A stretch of 42,820 bases of DNA from positions 1 to 42,820 of the IMG/VR virus record IMGVR_UViG_3300027365_000027; one strand, written 5' to 3'. The stretch's first letter is position 1. Each line of letters opens with the position of its first letter. Below the pieces are notes generated by a model. It worked only from the letters and a program-made list of their open reading frames with translations, did no database searches and had not been told where the DNA came from. This document shows positions 29,390-37,893 of the stretch, one piece after another. The DNA comes from a virus. Both the position numbers and the translations under genes were made by a program.

Positions 29390-30535
29390 ATGGCCACGGA
29401 ACATTCCCAGGAAGCCCTCGACAAGGCCCTGTCCAAGACCAAGATCTCACTGCTCCGGTACCCGGACTCGGCGTTCTTCGCCACCCTGGTCTTCAACCTC
29501 AAGCACGAGTTCAGCGAAGCGATCCCCACCGCCTGCACCAACGGCAAGACCATTCGCTACAACCCCGACTTCTTCATGAAGCTCGACCGCAAGGAACGGC
29601 TGGGCCTGATCCTGCACGAGATCATGCACGTTGCCATGCTGCACATGGTGCGTCTCAAGAGCCACGACCCGGTGCGCTGGAACGTGGCCACGGACCTGTG
29701 GATCAATCCCCAGCTGCTAGATCGAGGCTTCACCCTGCCCAAGGGCGCCCTGGTCGATCGTCAGTACGACGGACTGTCCTCGGAGGAGATCTACGACAAG
29801 CTGCCTGATCCGGACCCGGAAGAGGTCGAGACCCATTTCGAGCTGGGCGACGGGGGTGGCTCGGATGCCCTTACCGAGGAGCAGACCGAGGAACTCGAGG
29901 CCGAAATTCAGGACATCCTGGTACAGGCCCAGATCCAGTCGAGAATGGCCGGCGACAAGGCCGGGACCATCCCCGGCGAGATCGAGCTCTATATCGACCA
30001 GCTGCTCAAGCCCAAGCTGCCCACCGCCACCCTGCTGCGGCGCTACCTCAACAGCTTCAACAAGGACGACTACAGCTGGAAGCGGCCCAACCGCCGGTTC
30101 ATGCCCGATCATTACCTGCCGAGCCTGCACAGCGAGGCGCTCGGCCATATTGCCGTGGCCGTGGACGCCAGTGCCTCGGTCTCGGACGACGAGTTCCACC
30201 GCTTCGTCAGCGAGGTGGGCGGCATCCTCCGCCAGATGCGTCCCAAGCGCATCAGCCTGGTGACCTTCGACTCCCAGGTCAGGAGTGTCGACGAGGTGCA
30301 TAACCTCAGGGAGCTGGTTCAGGTGAGCTTCACCGGCCGCGGCGGCACCAGCATCGAGCCGGTGCTCGAGTGGGTGGAGGCCCACACGCCCCAGGTGACC
30401 CTGGTATTCACCGACGGGTACTTCCACTACCCACCGAACCATCGGACCCGTCAGGCGCTGATCTGGCTGGTTCATAGCAACCCGAGATTCAAGGCGCCCC
30501 ACGGCAAGACCTTCCATTACCAATTGAAGGATTGA
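29390..30535 (+). CDS. VWA-like putative metallopeptidase, MoxR partner (N4 gp25-like)
   Basis: The ATG at 29390 follows CCAGGAGGCCCG; 381 residues. The N-terminal domain has a zinc-peptidase HExxH (LILHEIMHVAML, about residues 74-85), and the C-terminal part a VWA-like domain with the MIDAS start VAVDASASVSDDEF (about 255-268). An acidic linker (about 150-185) separates them. This DUF2201-type layout pairs with MoxR ATPases in bacteria, and here follows the MoxR gene by one gene, as gp25 follows gp24 in N4. Whether it cuts proteins is untested. Confidence 0.8.
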   Translation: MATEHSQEALDKALSKTKISLLRYPDSAFFATLVFNLKHEFSEAIPTACTNGKTIRYNPDFFMKLDRKERLGLILHEIMHVAMLHMVRLKSHDPVRWNVATDLWINPQLLDRGFTLPKGALVDRQYDGLSSEEIYDKLPDPDPEEVETHFELGDGGGSDALTEEQTEELEAEIQDILVQAQIQSRMAGDKAGTIPGEIELYIDQLLKPKLPTATLLRRYLNSFNKDDYSWKRPNRRFMPDHYLPSLHSEALGHIAVAVDASASVSDDEFHRFVSEVGGILRQMRPKRISLVTFDSQVRSVDEVHNLRELVQVSFTGRGGTSIEPVLEWVEAHTPQVTLVFTDGYFHYPPNHRTRQALIWLVHSNPRFKAPHGKTFHYQLKD

Positions 30536-30540
30536 TCCAG

Positions 30541-30560
30541 GCCCCGGCAACGGGGCTTTT
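30541..30560 (+). terminator. Terminator after VWA gene
   Basis: GCCCCG GCAA CGGGGC TTTTC forms a 6-bp GC stem with a short U-run directly after the stop, before the helicase gene. Confidence 0.8.
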
Positions 30561-30587
30561 CGTTTTCCCTACCGACGAGAGTTCCCG

Positions 30588-31838
30588 ATGCCACTCCAAC
30601 TGACCGGCGACCAGCAGGCCGCCTATGACGCCTTGTGCCAGTTCGTCCTGTCCCCCACGAGCAGCACCTTCGTCCTGAAGGGCTACTCCGGTACCGGCAA
30701 GTCCACGCTGATGAAGCACTTCGCCGACCACTACGCCCAGCTGATGCAGACTCTGCACCTGATCGACCCCCAGCGCGGCGAGCAGCCCGAGCTGAAGTTC
30801 ACTGCCACTACCAACCAGGCCGCGGACGTGCTGAGCCAGGCCATCCAGCGGCCGGTACAGACCGTGCACAGTGCCCTGAGCCTGCGGGTGCAGACCGACT
30901 ACAAGACCGGACGCAGCCGTGTGGTCGTGGCTCCACGGGCCGAGATCCTCGAGAACACCGTGCTGGTCATCGACGAGGCCAGCTACATCGACAAGCACCT
31001 GCTCAACCTGATCGGGCGCCAGACCCGGCGCTGCAAGATCATCCTGGTCGGTGATCCGGCCCAGTTGCTCAACGTGGGCTGCACGCGCAGTCCGGTGTTC
31101 GACGCCGGCTTCCCCGAGGCGGTACTGACCCAGATCGTGCGCCAGAATGCCGGCAACCCGATCATCGACTTCTCGACCCAGTGCCGCGAGACCGTGGAAT
31201 CAGGCGACTGGTTCGCCTTCACCCCCGACGGCACGCACATCCGCCATCTGGATCGGGAACGCTTCGAGGACGAGCTGTGCGCCGAGTTCACCCGGTCCGA
31301 CCGGGAGCACCACGACAGCCGCATCCTGGCCTGGCGCAACAAGACCGTGATCGCCTACAACAAGGCCATCGCGCAGCTGGTCCAGGGCTGCGACGAGCCC
31401 CAGATCGGCGACCTGATGGTCTGCAACAACTTCGTGCGCAACGGCCAGGGCGGTGCGATCAAGACCGATCAGCTGGTCAAGGTCACCCATCTCGAGGAGC
31501 CCTGCGTGCAGCATGGGGCCCCCGGTCGCTACGTGACCCTGGATGCCCGTCACCGCTTCTTCATGGCCGAGAGCCGTCAGGCGCACCAACAGGCCCTCAA
31601 GCAGGCCCAAGCGAACGACGACTGGGTAGCCATGGCCGAAATCCAGGACAGCTGGATCGATCTGCGAGAGGCTTATGCCTCCACCGTCAACAAGAGCCAG
31701 GGCTCGACCTTCGATCAGGTGTTCATCGACCTCGATGACCTCAAGCGCTGCCCCAGCGCCAACCAGCTGGCCCGCATGCTCTACGTCGGGGCCAGCCGCG
31801 CCCGAACCCGCGTGACGTTCACGGGCGATCTTGTCTAG
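30588..31838 (+). CDS. Dda/RecD-like SF1 DNA helicase (N4 gp37-like)
   Basis: The ATG at 30588 follows CGACGAGAGTTCCCG; 416 residues. Motif I is FVLKGYSGTGKSTLMKHF (Walker A at about 29-36), motif II VLVIDEASYIDK, motif III ILVGDPAQLLNVG, motif IV/V AYASTVNKSQGSTFDQVF, and motif VI MLYVGASRARTRV. This set defines the SF1B RecD/Dda group, small 5'-3' helicases. It likely unwinds origins or removes proteins ahead of the fork. It stands just before the DNA polymerase region, as gp37 does in N4. Confidence 0.88.
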   Translation: MPLQLTGDQQAAYDALCQFVLSPTSSTFVLKGYSGTGKSTLMKHFADHYAQLMQTLHLIDPQRGEQPELKFTATTNQAADVLSQAIQRPVQTVHSALSLRVQTDYKTGRSRVVVAPRAEILENTVLVIDEASYIDKHLLNLIGRQTRRCKIILVGDPAQLLNVGCTRSPVFDAGFPEAVLTQIVRQNAGNPIIDFSTQCRETVESGDWFAFTPDGTHIRHLDRERFEDELCAEFTRSDREHHDSRILAWRNKTVIAYNKAIAQLVQGCDEPQIGDLMVCNNFVRNGQGGAIKTDQLVKVTHLEEPCVQHGAPGRYVTLDARHRFFMAESRQAHQQALKQAQANDDWVAMAEIQDSWIDLREAYASTVNKSQGSTFDQVFIDLDDLKRCPSANQLARMLYVGASRARTRVTFTGDLV

Positions 31839-31848
31839 GAGAATCCCC

Positions 31849-32376
31849 ATGTCCGATGCCCAGTTACAACATGACCCCCGAACCAAGAGCAACATCAAGG
31901 AGCTGCTCTACCACTACCTGTACGATCCCATCGAGAAGAAGCTCGACGAGGAGATCAAGGCCCTGGTGATCGCCAATGCCAAGGCCCTGAAGTCGAGCCA
32001 GCGCGGCTTCGTGTACCGCAATCACTGGTACACCACGGAGCCCGACAAGCCGGCACCGAGGCGCAAGGATCGCCTGATCCCGGCCCTGAAGTCCCGCATG
32101 GACGAGTACCTGGCCGAGGTCACCACCCTCAATACCCAGGAACTGCCCTACGTGATGGGCTTCATCAATCAGGTGCTGAACAGCTCCGACGATCTGCAGG
32201 ACTACTTCCAGGTGTTCCCGGAATCGCTCCACGAGCCACTGCAGACGATGATCGGCAGCTGCCCCTGCCGGATGACCAGGCTGGCGCCGGAGACCGCCCA
32301 GGAGATGCGTGAACGCAACGCGCACCCGATCCAGCTGATCCAGTCGCGGCTGGTACTCAACCTGCTCATTCAGTGA
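31849..32376 (+). CDS. Replication-region protein, N4 gp38-like by position, 175 aa
   Basis: I place the start at 31849, which has TAGGAGAATCCCC, rather than 31831, which lies inside the helicase gene. The protein is largely helical (LYHYLYDPIEKKLDEEIKAL; ELPYVMGFINQVLNSSDDLQ), with one CPC motif near the C-terminus. It sits between the helicase and polymerase genes like N4 gp38. A TGCA octamer element follows its stop. Function unknown. Confidence 0.65.
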   Translation: MSDAQLQHDPRTKSNIKELLYHYLYDPIEKKLDEEIKALVIANAKALKSSQRGFVYRNHWYTTEPDKPAPRRKDRLIPALKSRMDEYLAEVTTLNTQELPYVMGFINQVLNSSDDLQDYFQVFPESLHEPLQTMIGSCPCRMTRLAPETAQEMRERNAHPIQLIQSRLVLNLLIQ

Positions 32377-32377
32377 C

Positions 32378-32401
32378 TGCGTTATTGCAATAATGCAATA
32401 C
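32378..32401. repeat. TGCA octamer-repeat element, copy 8
   Basis: TGCGTTAT, TGCAATAA and TGCAATAC at 8-bp steps, 23 bp upstream of the 126-residue gene that precedes DNA polymerase. Confidence 0.75.
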
Positions 32402-32424
32402 TACGCCCCGACCAGGAGATCCCC

Positions 32425-32805
32425 ATGGGCTACTACTCCGACGTGGCCATCGCCATCGACAAGTCGGCCTACGACAAGCACGCCCTGCTGTTCCACGTTC
32501 CCCGGGTGCTACGGGACGAACCCTTCACGGAACACGAACACGCCTACTACTGGGTCCTCGAGAACCAGAAGTGGTACTCCCGTTTTCCGGACGTGGCCGA
32601 GACCCACACCTTCCTGGTGAAGCTCCAGGAAGAGGAAGGTCTTGTGCCATTTCAGCTGACGGGACGCGATGGCAAGACCATTACCTGTAAGCGTGAGCCT
32701 TTCGGCTTCCTGCGTGTCGGCGAGGAGCCCGGTGACATCGAGGAGGAGGGGGACCCTGAGGGTTACGACCTGTGCGTTCATCAATTCATTGCCCTGCCGT
32801 TTTAG
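32425..32805 (+). CDS. Protein of unknown function before DNA polymerase, 126 aa
   Basis: The ATG at 32425 follows CAGGAGATCCCC. MGYYSDVAIAID at the N-terminus and alternating strands and helices suggest a compact alpha/beta protein; the MGYYSDV opening is known from several phage and bacterial hypothetical proteins. It is acidic in the second half. It ends 8 nt before the polymerase start, so both are likely co-transcribed from the octamer-repeat region. Confidence 0.65.
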   Translation: MGYYSDVAIAIDKSAYDKHALLFHVPRVLRDEPFTEHEHAYYWVLENQKWYSRFPDVAETHTFLVKLQEEEGLVPFQLTGRDGKTITCKREPFGFLRVGEEPGDIEEEGDPEGYDLCVHQFIALPF

Positions 32806-32813
32806 GAGCCGCC

Positions 32814-34505
32814 ATGCACCACCTCATCTTCCAGGAGGCCGACCACTATCCAGTGGCGCTGCTGATCAAGCCGGCCTACCTGCGCCGCTACGAGATGCAG
32901 CGTCACTACCTGGATAGACTGGCCCCCGACATCAGCGCCAGCCAGGTGATCGCCTTCGATCTCGACTACGGCGGCAAGAAGAAGCCCACCGCCCGCATCG
33001 CCAAGGCCTACCTGGAGGACCTGCTGCCGATCCTGCAGGAGCAGGGGGTGGTGTACCTGTACTGTGCCGACGCCGAGTATTTCAAGGTGCTCACCAGGCA
33101 GCCCAAGGCCGAGCCCCATGTGGGCTACGTGCTGCCCTGTGCCCTCAAGGGCTTCGAGCACATGCGCGTGGTCCTCGGTGTCAACTACGGCCAGCTGGTC
33201 TACAACCCCGAGGTGGTGGATCGCCTGGACATGACGCTCGAGACCCTGGTGGGGGCTGTCACCGGCTCCTATCAGGCCCCGGGCACCGGCATCATCCGCC
33301 ATGCCCACTACCCCAACACCTCGCTGGAGATCAGCGCGGCGCTCGACAACCTGCACCAGCACGACGAGCTGGCCTGCGACATCGAGGCCTTCAGCCTGCA
33401 CCCGTTCAAGGCCGGCATCGGCACCATCGCCTTCGCCTGGAGCCAGCATGAAGGGATCGCCTTCGCCTGCGACTACTCCGGGACCCTCAACGACGAGGAA
33501 CACGAGGTGGGACTGCGTGGCGTGCAGGTGGCCAACCCCGCGGTGCGTCATCACCTGCGCCGGTTCTTCGAGACCTACCAGGGACGGCTGCGCTGGCACA
33601 ACGCCAGTTACGACATCCGCTCGATCATCGCCGTCCTGTGGATGCGCCATCCCAAGGATTATGCGGGCCTGCTCACGGGCCTCTCGGTCATGACCCGGAC
33701 GTTTCACGACACCAAGGTGATCGCCTACCTGGCCACCAACTCCACGGCAGGCAACAAGCTGGGCCTCAAGGCCCTGGCTCACGAGTTCACCGGCAACTAT
33801 GCCCAGGAGGACATCAAGGATATTCGGCGTATACCGTTATCTCAGTTGCTCGAGTACAACCTCGTCGACTCCCTTGCCACCAACTACGTGTTCGACAAGC
33901 ACTATCCGGCCATGGTCCGCGACCAGCAGAAAGAGCTGTACGAGACCCTGATGCTCCCGAGCCTCAAGACCATCGTGCAGATGGAACTGGTCGGCATGCC
34001 CATGGAGCCAACCAGCGTCACCCATGCCCGGCGCCAGCTGGAACAGGAACTGGCCACGCACCAGGCGGTACTGGATGCCAGCCCTGCCGTGTATCGCTTC
34101 AATCGCTGGCTCCAGCACGACGCCATGGAGAAGGCCAATGCCAAGCTCAAGGCTAAGCAGCACCCGCTCTCGGCGTTCTCGCACATCACCCTCAACCCCA
34201 ACAGTGGTCCCCAGCTGCAGGCGTTCCTCTTCGAGCATCTGGAACTGCCGGTGCTCGACTACACCGACACCAAGCAGCCGGCCACCGGACGCAAGACCCT
34301 CGAGAAGCTCAAGAACCACACCACGGATGCCGGGGTGCTGGCGGTCCTCGATGCCCTGATCGGCATCAACAAGGTCGCCAAGATCCTGTCGGCCTTCATC
34401 CCCAAGTTCGAGGAAGCCCTGGTCAAGGACGATCGGCTGGCCTGGCTGCATGGCTCGTTCAACCTGGGTGGCACCGTTTCGGGCCGGCTGTCGTCCTCGG
34501 ATCCT
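32814..34505 (+). CDS. DNA polymerase family A, exon 1 (N4 gp39-like)
   Basis: The ATG at 32814 follows TTAGGAGCCGCC; 564 residues in this exon of an 881-residue protein. A 3'-5' exonuclease domain shows Exo I (ELACDIEAFSL), Exo II (WHNASYDIRSI) and Exo III (YNLVDSLATNYV). The polymerase domain starts after about 380 and reaches TVSGRLSSSDP, the motif preceding motif A. The exon ends in T at 34505. Codons at 33821-33848, just before Exo III, switch abruptly to AT-rich choices. It is the phage replicative polymerase. Confidence 0.92.
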
Positions 34506-35338
34506 TAAAGATAGGGCTTCATGCTGGTAACAGCATGTCGAAAACTGCCTAAACGGGGAAACTCCTATGGTATCTTACCTATGGTATTATTCTTCCATCA
34601 CTAAGCTACCAAAGGACAATCCCGTGCTAAATTCTACACCTGAGATTGGAAAACCCATCCCCGGTTTTGAGGACCTCTACGAGGTCTCCAACCATGGACG
34701 GGTCAGTAACTTTCGGAAGATTCTCAAGACCTACAAGATCAACAGTGGCTACCTGGCCCTCAAGCTACAGAAGGATGGCAAGGTAAAAAGCGTGCTGTTG
34801 CATCGTCTGGTTGCAGAACTGTTTGTCCCTAACCCAGAAGGGAAGCCTGAGGTGAACCACATCGATGGCAACAAGGAGAACAACAGGGCTGACAACCTGG
34901 AGTGGGTCACTAGTGCTGAGAATAAGGCTCATGCCCGTTCGACAGGCCTGTCTGTCTACAACATGCCAGGCAAGGGCGTGAAGAAAGCCACCACCAAGTC
35001 CAGGTATCACAACGTGGCTTGGGATTCTTCCCGAAAAAAGTGGGTCGGCAAGGTCACAATCAACAACCGCAACTACAAGCAACGGCGGTTTGATGATGAG
35101 ATCGAGGCGGCACGCTACGTCAATCAGTTACTGGATGAGCTGGGCTTGTATGACCGGCCCCGCAATCAGGTGTAGATAAACGCCGAACGACTATCCCGCA
35201 AGGGAGTAGGGTGCAAGCCAATGGCACCCGAAACGGCAGTCACCCTTAGGGGTGTTGATATAGTCTGCTCTGCATGGCGACATGCAGCAGTTCATAAGAG
35301 AACGGGGGAGGGCGTTGCGTCCCTCCTCGAACACAAGG
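34506..35338 (+). ncRNA. Group I intron in DNA polymerase (833 nt, with HNH ORF)
   Basis: Core: AAACTGCCTAAACGGGGAAA (P region), GCCGAACGACTATCCCGCAA (R) and GTTGATATAGTCTGC (S). It starts after T (34505) and ends in G (35338). Removal joins SSSDP to NLQQIP, restoring the family A signature. The HNH ORF is placed before R, unlike in the MoxR intron. The 3' region GTTCATAAGAGAAC is shared with the MoxR intron. Confidence 0.9.
34624..35175 (+). CDS. Intron-encoded HNH homing endonuclease (NUMOD4 + HNH + AP2)
   Basis: NUMOD4 (GFEDLYEVSNHGRVSNF), the HNH core (LLHRLVAELFVPNPEGKPEV, then NHIDGNKENNRADNLEWVTS) and a C-terminal AP2 domain (YHNVAWDSSRKKWVGKVTIN, then RRFDDEIEAARYVNQLL). The start is uncertain. 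I annotate the GTG at 34624, which has AAAGGACAATCCC upstream; ATGs at 34567 and 34579 are alternatives but lack a good site. It presumably recognises the conserved DPNLQ coding sequence of intron-less polymerase genes. Confidence 0.82.
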   Translation: MLNSTPEIGKPIPGFEDLYEVSNHGRVSNFRKILKTYKINSGYLALKLQKDGKVKSVLLHRLVAELFVPNPEGKPEVNHIDGNKENNRADNLEWVTSAENKAHARSTGLSVYNMPGKGVKKATTKSRYHNVAWDSSRKKWVGKVTINNRNYKQRRFDDEIEAARYVNQLLDELGLYDRPRNQV

Positions 35339-36292
35339 AATCTGCAGCAAATCCCCTCGGGGTCCACCTATGGCAAGCTGATCAAGGGCTGCTTCACGGC
35401 CCCGCCCGGCTGGCTGATGGTGGGGGCCGACTTCGCCTCCCTCGAGGACCGCATCAACGCCCTGCTGACCAAGGACCCCAACAAGCTCAAGTGCTACACC
35501 GACGGCTACGACGGGCATGCCCTGCGGGCCTACTACTACTGGCCCGAGGCCTTCCCGGACCTCAAGGAGACCCCGGAGGACATCAACTCGATCAAGAAGC
35601 AGGATCACCCCCTACGTCAGGCATCGAAGACACCAACCTTCGCGCTGACCTATGCGGGCACTTGGCAGACCCTGGTCAAGAACTCGGGCTTCTCGCCCGA
35701 GGAAGCCAAGCGCATCGAGGCCAACTACCACGCCCTGTACCGGGTCAGTGACGAATGGACCCAGGCACGCATCGACCAGGCGGCCCGGGATGGCTATGCG
35801 GAAGCGGCCTTCGGGCTGCGCATTCGTTGCCCCCTGCTGCACCAGAGCCTGATGGGGCACCGCACGACGCCCCGCGAGAGCGAAGCGGAAGCCCGTAGCC
35901 TGGGCAATGCCCTGTCCGGCCAGTCCTATGGTCTGCTCAACAATCGGGCAGCCAATGCCTTCATGGAGAAGGTCTGGGCCAGCCCGTTTAGGTACGACAT
36001 CCTGCCGATCGCCCTCATCCACGACGCCATCTATCTACTGATCCGTGACGGTGTCGAGGTGGTGAAGTTCGTCAACGACCACCTGATCGAGGAGATGAGC
36101 TGGCAGGCACTACCCGAGATCCAGCATCCCGAGGTTAAACTCGGGGCCGAACTCGACGTGTTCTACAAAAACTGGGCTCAACCAATAACCCTGCCAAATC
36201 ACGCCACTCGCAGGGAGATAATCCAAATTGCCGAGGAGGGGGCAGAGGCTTATGATCTAGTAACCCACATGGATAAAGGCAAAGCAGCATGA
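35339..36292 (+). CDS. DNA polymerase family A, exon 2 (N4 gp39-like)
   Basis: This exon gives 317 residues. NLQQIPSGS completes the motif before motif A. Motif A is LMVGADFASLEDR (catalytic Asp, DFASLE). Motif B is LRQASKTPTFALTYAG. Motif C is IALIHDAIYLLI, where the usual HDE reads HDA, so the third position of the motif is altered while the catalytic Asp is kept. The stop overlaps the following HNH gene by 4 nt. Confidence 0.9.
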   Translation, partial: NLQQIPSGSTYGKLIKGCFTAPPGWLMVGADFASLEDRINALLTKDPNKLKCYTDGYDGHALRAYYYWPEAFPDLKETPEDINSIKKQDHPLRQASKTPTFALTYAGTWQTLVKNSGFSPEEAKRIEANYHALYRVSDEWTQARIDQAARDGYAEAAFGLRIRCPLLHQSLMGHRTTPRESEAEARSLGNALSGQSYGLLNNRAANAFMEKVWASPFRYDILPIALIHDAIYLLIRDGVEVVKFVNDHLIEEMSWQALPEIQHPEVKLGAELDVFYKNWAQPITLPNHATRREIIQIAEEGAEAYDLVTHMDKGKAA

Positions 36293-37026
36293 ACGACAAA
36301 ATCCTCCTCGATAAATGGACCACAAAGGTAAACGGAAGGCCTCGGGGCATTGCTGAAGTTCAGTGTCCTGATTGTGGCGATATTCGAGAGATGAGACATG
36401 ACTCCTACCTCAAGGCAGCAACAACATGCTGCCGCTCATGTATCAACCTCCGCCGTCCTACCAAGCCTGAAGACGAGAAATTTCAATGGGATAGGTTCTA
36501 TCGGAGCCGCGAAGGAAAAGCGTCCTGCATGTATTCCGCTAATGTACAGCGCTGCCAAACCAAGGGCTGGCCTCTCCCTCACTACACTCGGGAAGAGCTT
36601 GTTGCCTGGCTCATGACCCACCCCACATACCATCAGCTCTTTGATATTTGGGAAGCCTCTGGTTATACCAAAGCCCTCGCCCCTTCGATTGATCGTCTTG
36701 ACGACTATCAGACTTATTCCTTCAACAATATCCGGCTGGTCGCCTGGAAAGACAATAATACTCGGGGATGCCAAGACCAGAGAAAAGGCCAGAACCTAAA
36801 GCAGTGTAAGGCCGTTGATCAGTTGGATTTGAATGGGAGCTTTATACGTCGTTTCCATAGCATCATTGGTGCTGCGCGGGAATTGGGAATAGACGATAGC
36901 AAGATAGGAGACGTCTGCAGAGCCAGGCCAATCAAGAAGGGAAATCGGTGGACCACACCGAAAACTGCGGGCGGCTTCAAATGGAGGTATAGCAAGGTTC
37001 CCAACAGACCTGGTGAAGTTACATAG
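36289..37026 (+). CDS. Free-standing homing endonuclease-like protein downstream of DNA polymerase
   Basis: This encodes 245 residues and overlaps the polymerase stop as ATGA. A zinc-finger-like N-terminus (VQCPDCGDIREMRH, then CCRSCINL) is followed by a diverged nuclease core (SIDRLDDYQTYSFNNIRLVA, then WKDNNTR) and a NUMOD1-like HTH (HSIIGAARELGIDDSKIGDV). Its AT-rich codon use contrasts with neighbours. No intron core flanks it. It probably is a mobile nuclease parked directly after its target gene, relying on polymerase translation for expression. Confidence 0.75.
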   Translation: MNDKILLDKWTTKVNGRPRGIAEVQCPDCGDIREMRHDSYLKAATTCCRSCINLRRPTKPEDEKFQWDRFYRSREGKASCMYSANVQRCQTKGWPLPHYTREELVAWLMTHPTYHQLFDIWEASGYTKALAPSIDRLDDYQTYSFNNIRLVAWKDNNTRGCQDQRKGQNLKQCKAVDQLDLNGSFIRRFHSIIGAARELGIDDSKIGDVCRARPIKKGNRWTTPKTAGGFKWRYSKVPNRPGEVT

Positions 37027-37038
37027 GAGAGAACACCC

Positions 37039-37320
37039 ATGCTGACGAGGCCGCCTGAGACCTTCCCCGAGCGCATCATGCGCCTGCGTACCGAACGCCG
37101 CCTGAGCAAGGCGGCCCTGTCACGTCGCGTCGGTGTCAGCGACGTGACGGTCCACTACTGGGAGAGCGGCAAGATCGCCGAGATCGGTCACACCAAGCTG
37201 CTCGGCCTGGCTCAAGCGCTGGGCATCACCGTCTCCGAGCTGCTCGATGACCCGATGCTGGACGACTATCGCCGGGCGGTTATCGCCCAGACACAGGAGG
37301 CAACTGCCCATGAGCAATGA
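37039..37320 (+). CDS. Cro/CI-type HTH regulator, 93 aa
   Basis: The ATG at 37039 follows TAGGAGAGAACACCC. Residues 12-70 form a classic XRE HTH: ERIMRLRTERRLSKAALSRR, then VGVSDVTVHYWESGK, then LLGLAQALGITVSELLDD. The recognition helix is around VSDVTVHYWESG. It is a single-domain DNA-binding protein, normally found in temperate phages, and begins a chain of overlapping small genes. In an N4-type lytic phage it may regulate this cassette or act on host or prophage promoters. Confidence 0.85.
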   Translation: MLTRPPETFPERIMRLRTERRLSKAALSRRVGVSDVTVHYWESGKIAEIGHTKLLGLAQALGITVSELLDDPMLDDYRRAVIAQTQEATAHEQ

Positions 37321-37588
37321 GTGTGAACACGGCCGCCTGGCCAGGTCCTGCGAGACCTGCCGATTGATCGAGGAGCGCGACATGTCGGTAGACAAGCTCA
37401 GCAACGTTGTCGATAGGTTCAAGCGTGCCGGAGAGGCAGAGGTGAGCGAAGGACCATTGACGCTGCGCTGGTTCCGAAACGGCAACCTGCATATCTGGAT
37501 CAACGACGAGACGCTGATAGACCGCATCAACGAGATCATCGCCGAGCACTACGGGGCGACACTAGCAAACGGGAGGAGGGCAGGATGA
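37310..37588 (+). CDS. Phage accessory protein with CxxC-like N-terminus, 92 aa
   Basis: The start at 37310 is inside the HTH gene end and has CAGGAGGCAACTGCC. The N-terminus CEHGRLARSCETCRLIEER is shared by many small proteins of lambdoid-type accessory regions and suggests a zinc knuckle. The rest has an alpha/beta pattern (LTLRWFRNGNLHIWINDETL). It overlaps both neighbours, indicating one translationally coupled cassette. Function unknown. Confidence 0.7.
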   Translation: MSNECEHGRLARSCETCRLIEERDMSVDKLSNVVDRFKRAGEAEVSEGPLTLRWFRNGNLHIWINDETLIDRINEIIAEHYGATLANGRRAG

Positions 37589-37893
37589 GCGACGCTGGAA
37601 TGAAATTCGACACCGACAAGCCGCGCATGGATCTGATGCTGACCGACATGCCCTTCGCTCTGGAGGCAATCGGTCGCGTCCTGACCAGCGGGGCGGTCAA
37701 GTATGCGCCGGGAAATTGGCAGCATGTAGCTGATGCGCAGCGACGGTATCAGGCGGCAGGGATTCGTCATGACCTGGCGCTGTCTCGTGGCGAGACGCTC
37801 GATCCCGAGACGGGCGAGCACCACCTTGCGCACGCCGCCTGCTGCATTCTGTTCCGGCTTGAGCTGGCATTGCGGGAGGACAGCGATGGATGA
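37585..37893 (+). CDS. DUF5664-like protein (dATP/dGTP diphosphohydrolase N-terminal type)
   Basis: This encodes 102 residues. The motifs GMKFDTDKPRMDLML, GAVKYAPGNWQHV, RHDLALSRGETLDPETGEHH and LAHAACCILFRLEL are the hallmark blocks of a phage family listed in databases as dATP/dGTP diphosphohydrolase N-terminal domain. It is here without a MazG domain. If active it would shape the dNTP pool alongside the dUTPase at 14.5 kb. The enzymatic role of the isolated domain is uncertain. Confidence 0.72.
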   Translation: MSDAGMKFDTDKPRMDLMLTDMPFALEAIGRVLTSGAVKYAPGNWQHVADAQRRYQAAGIRHDLALSRGETLDPETGEHHLAHAACCILFRLELALREDSDG

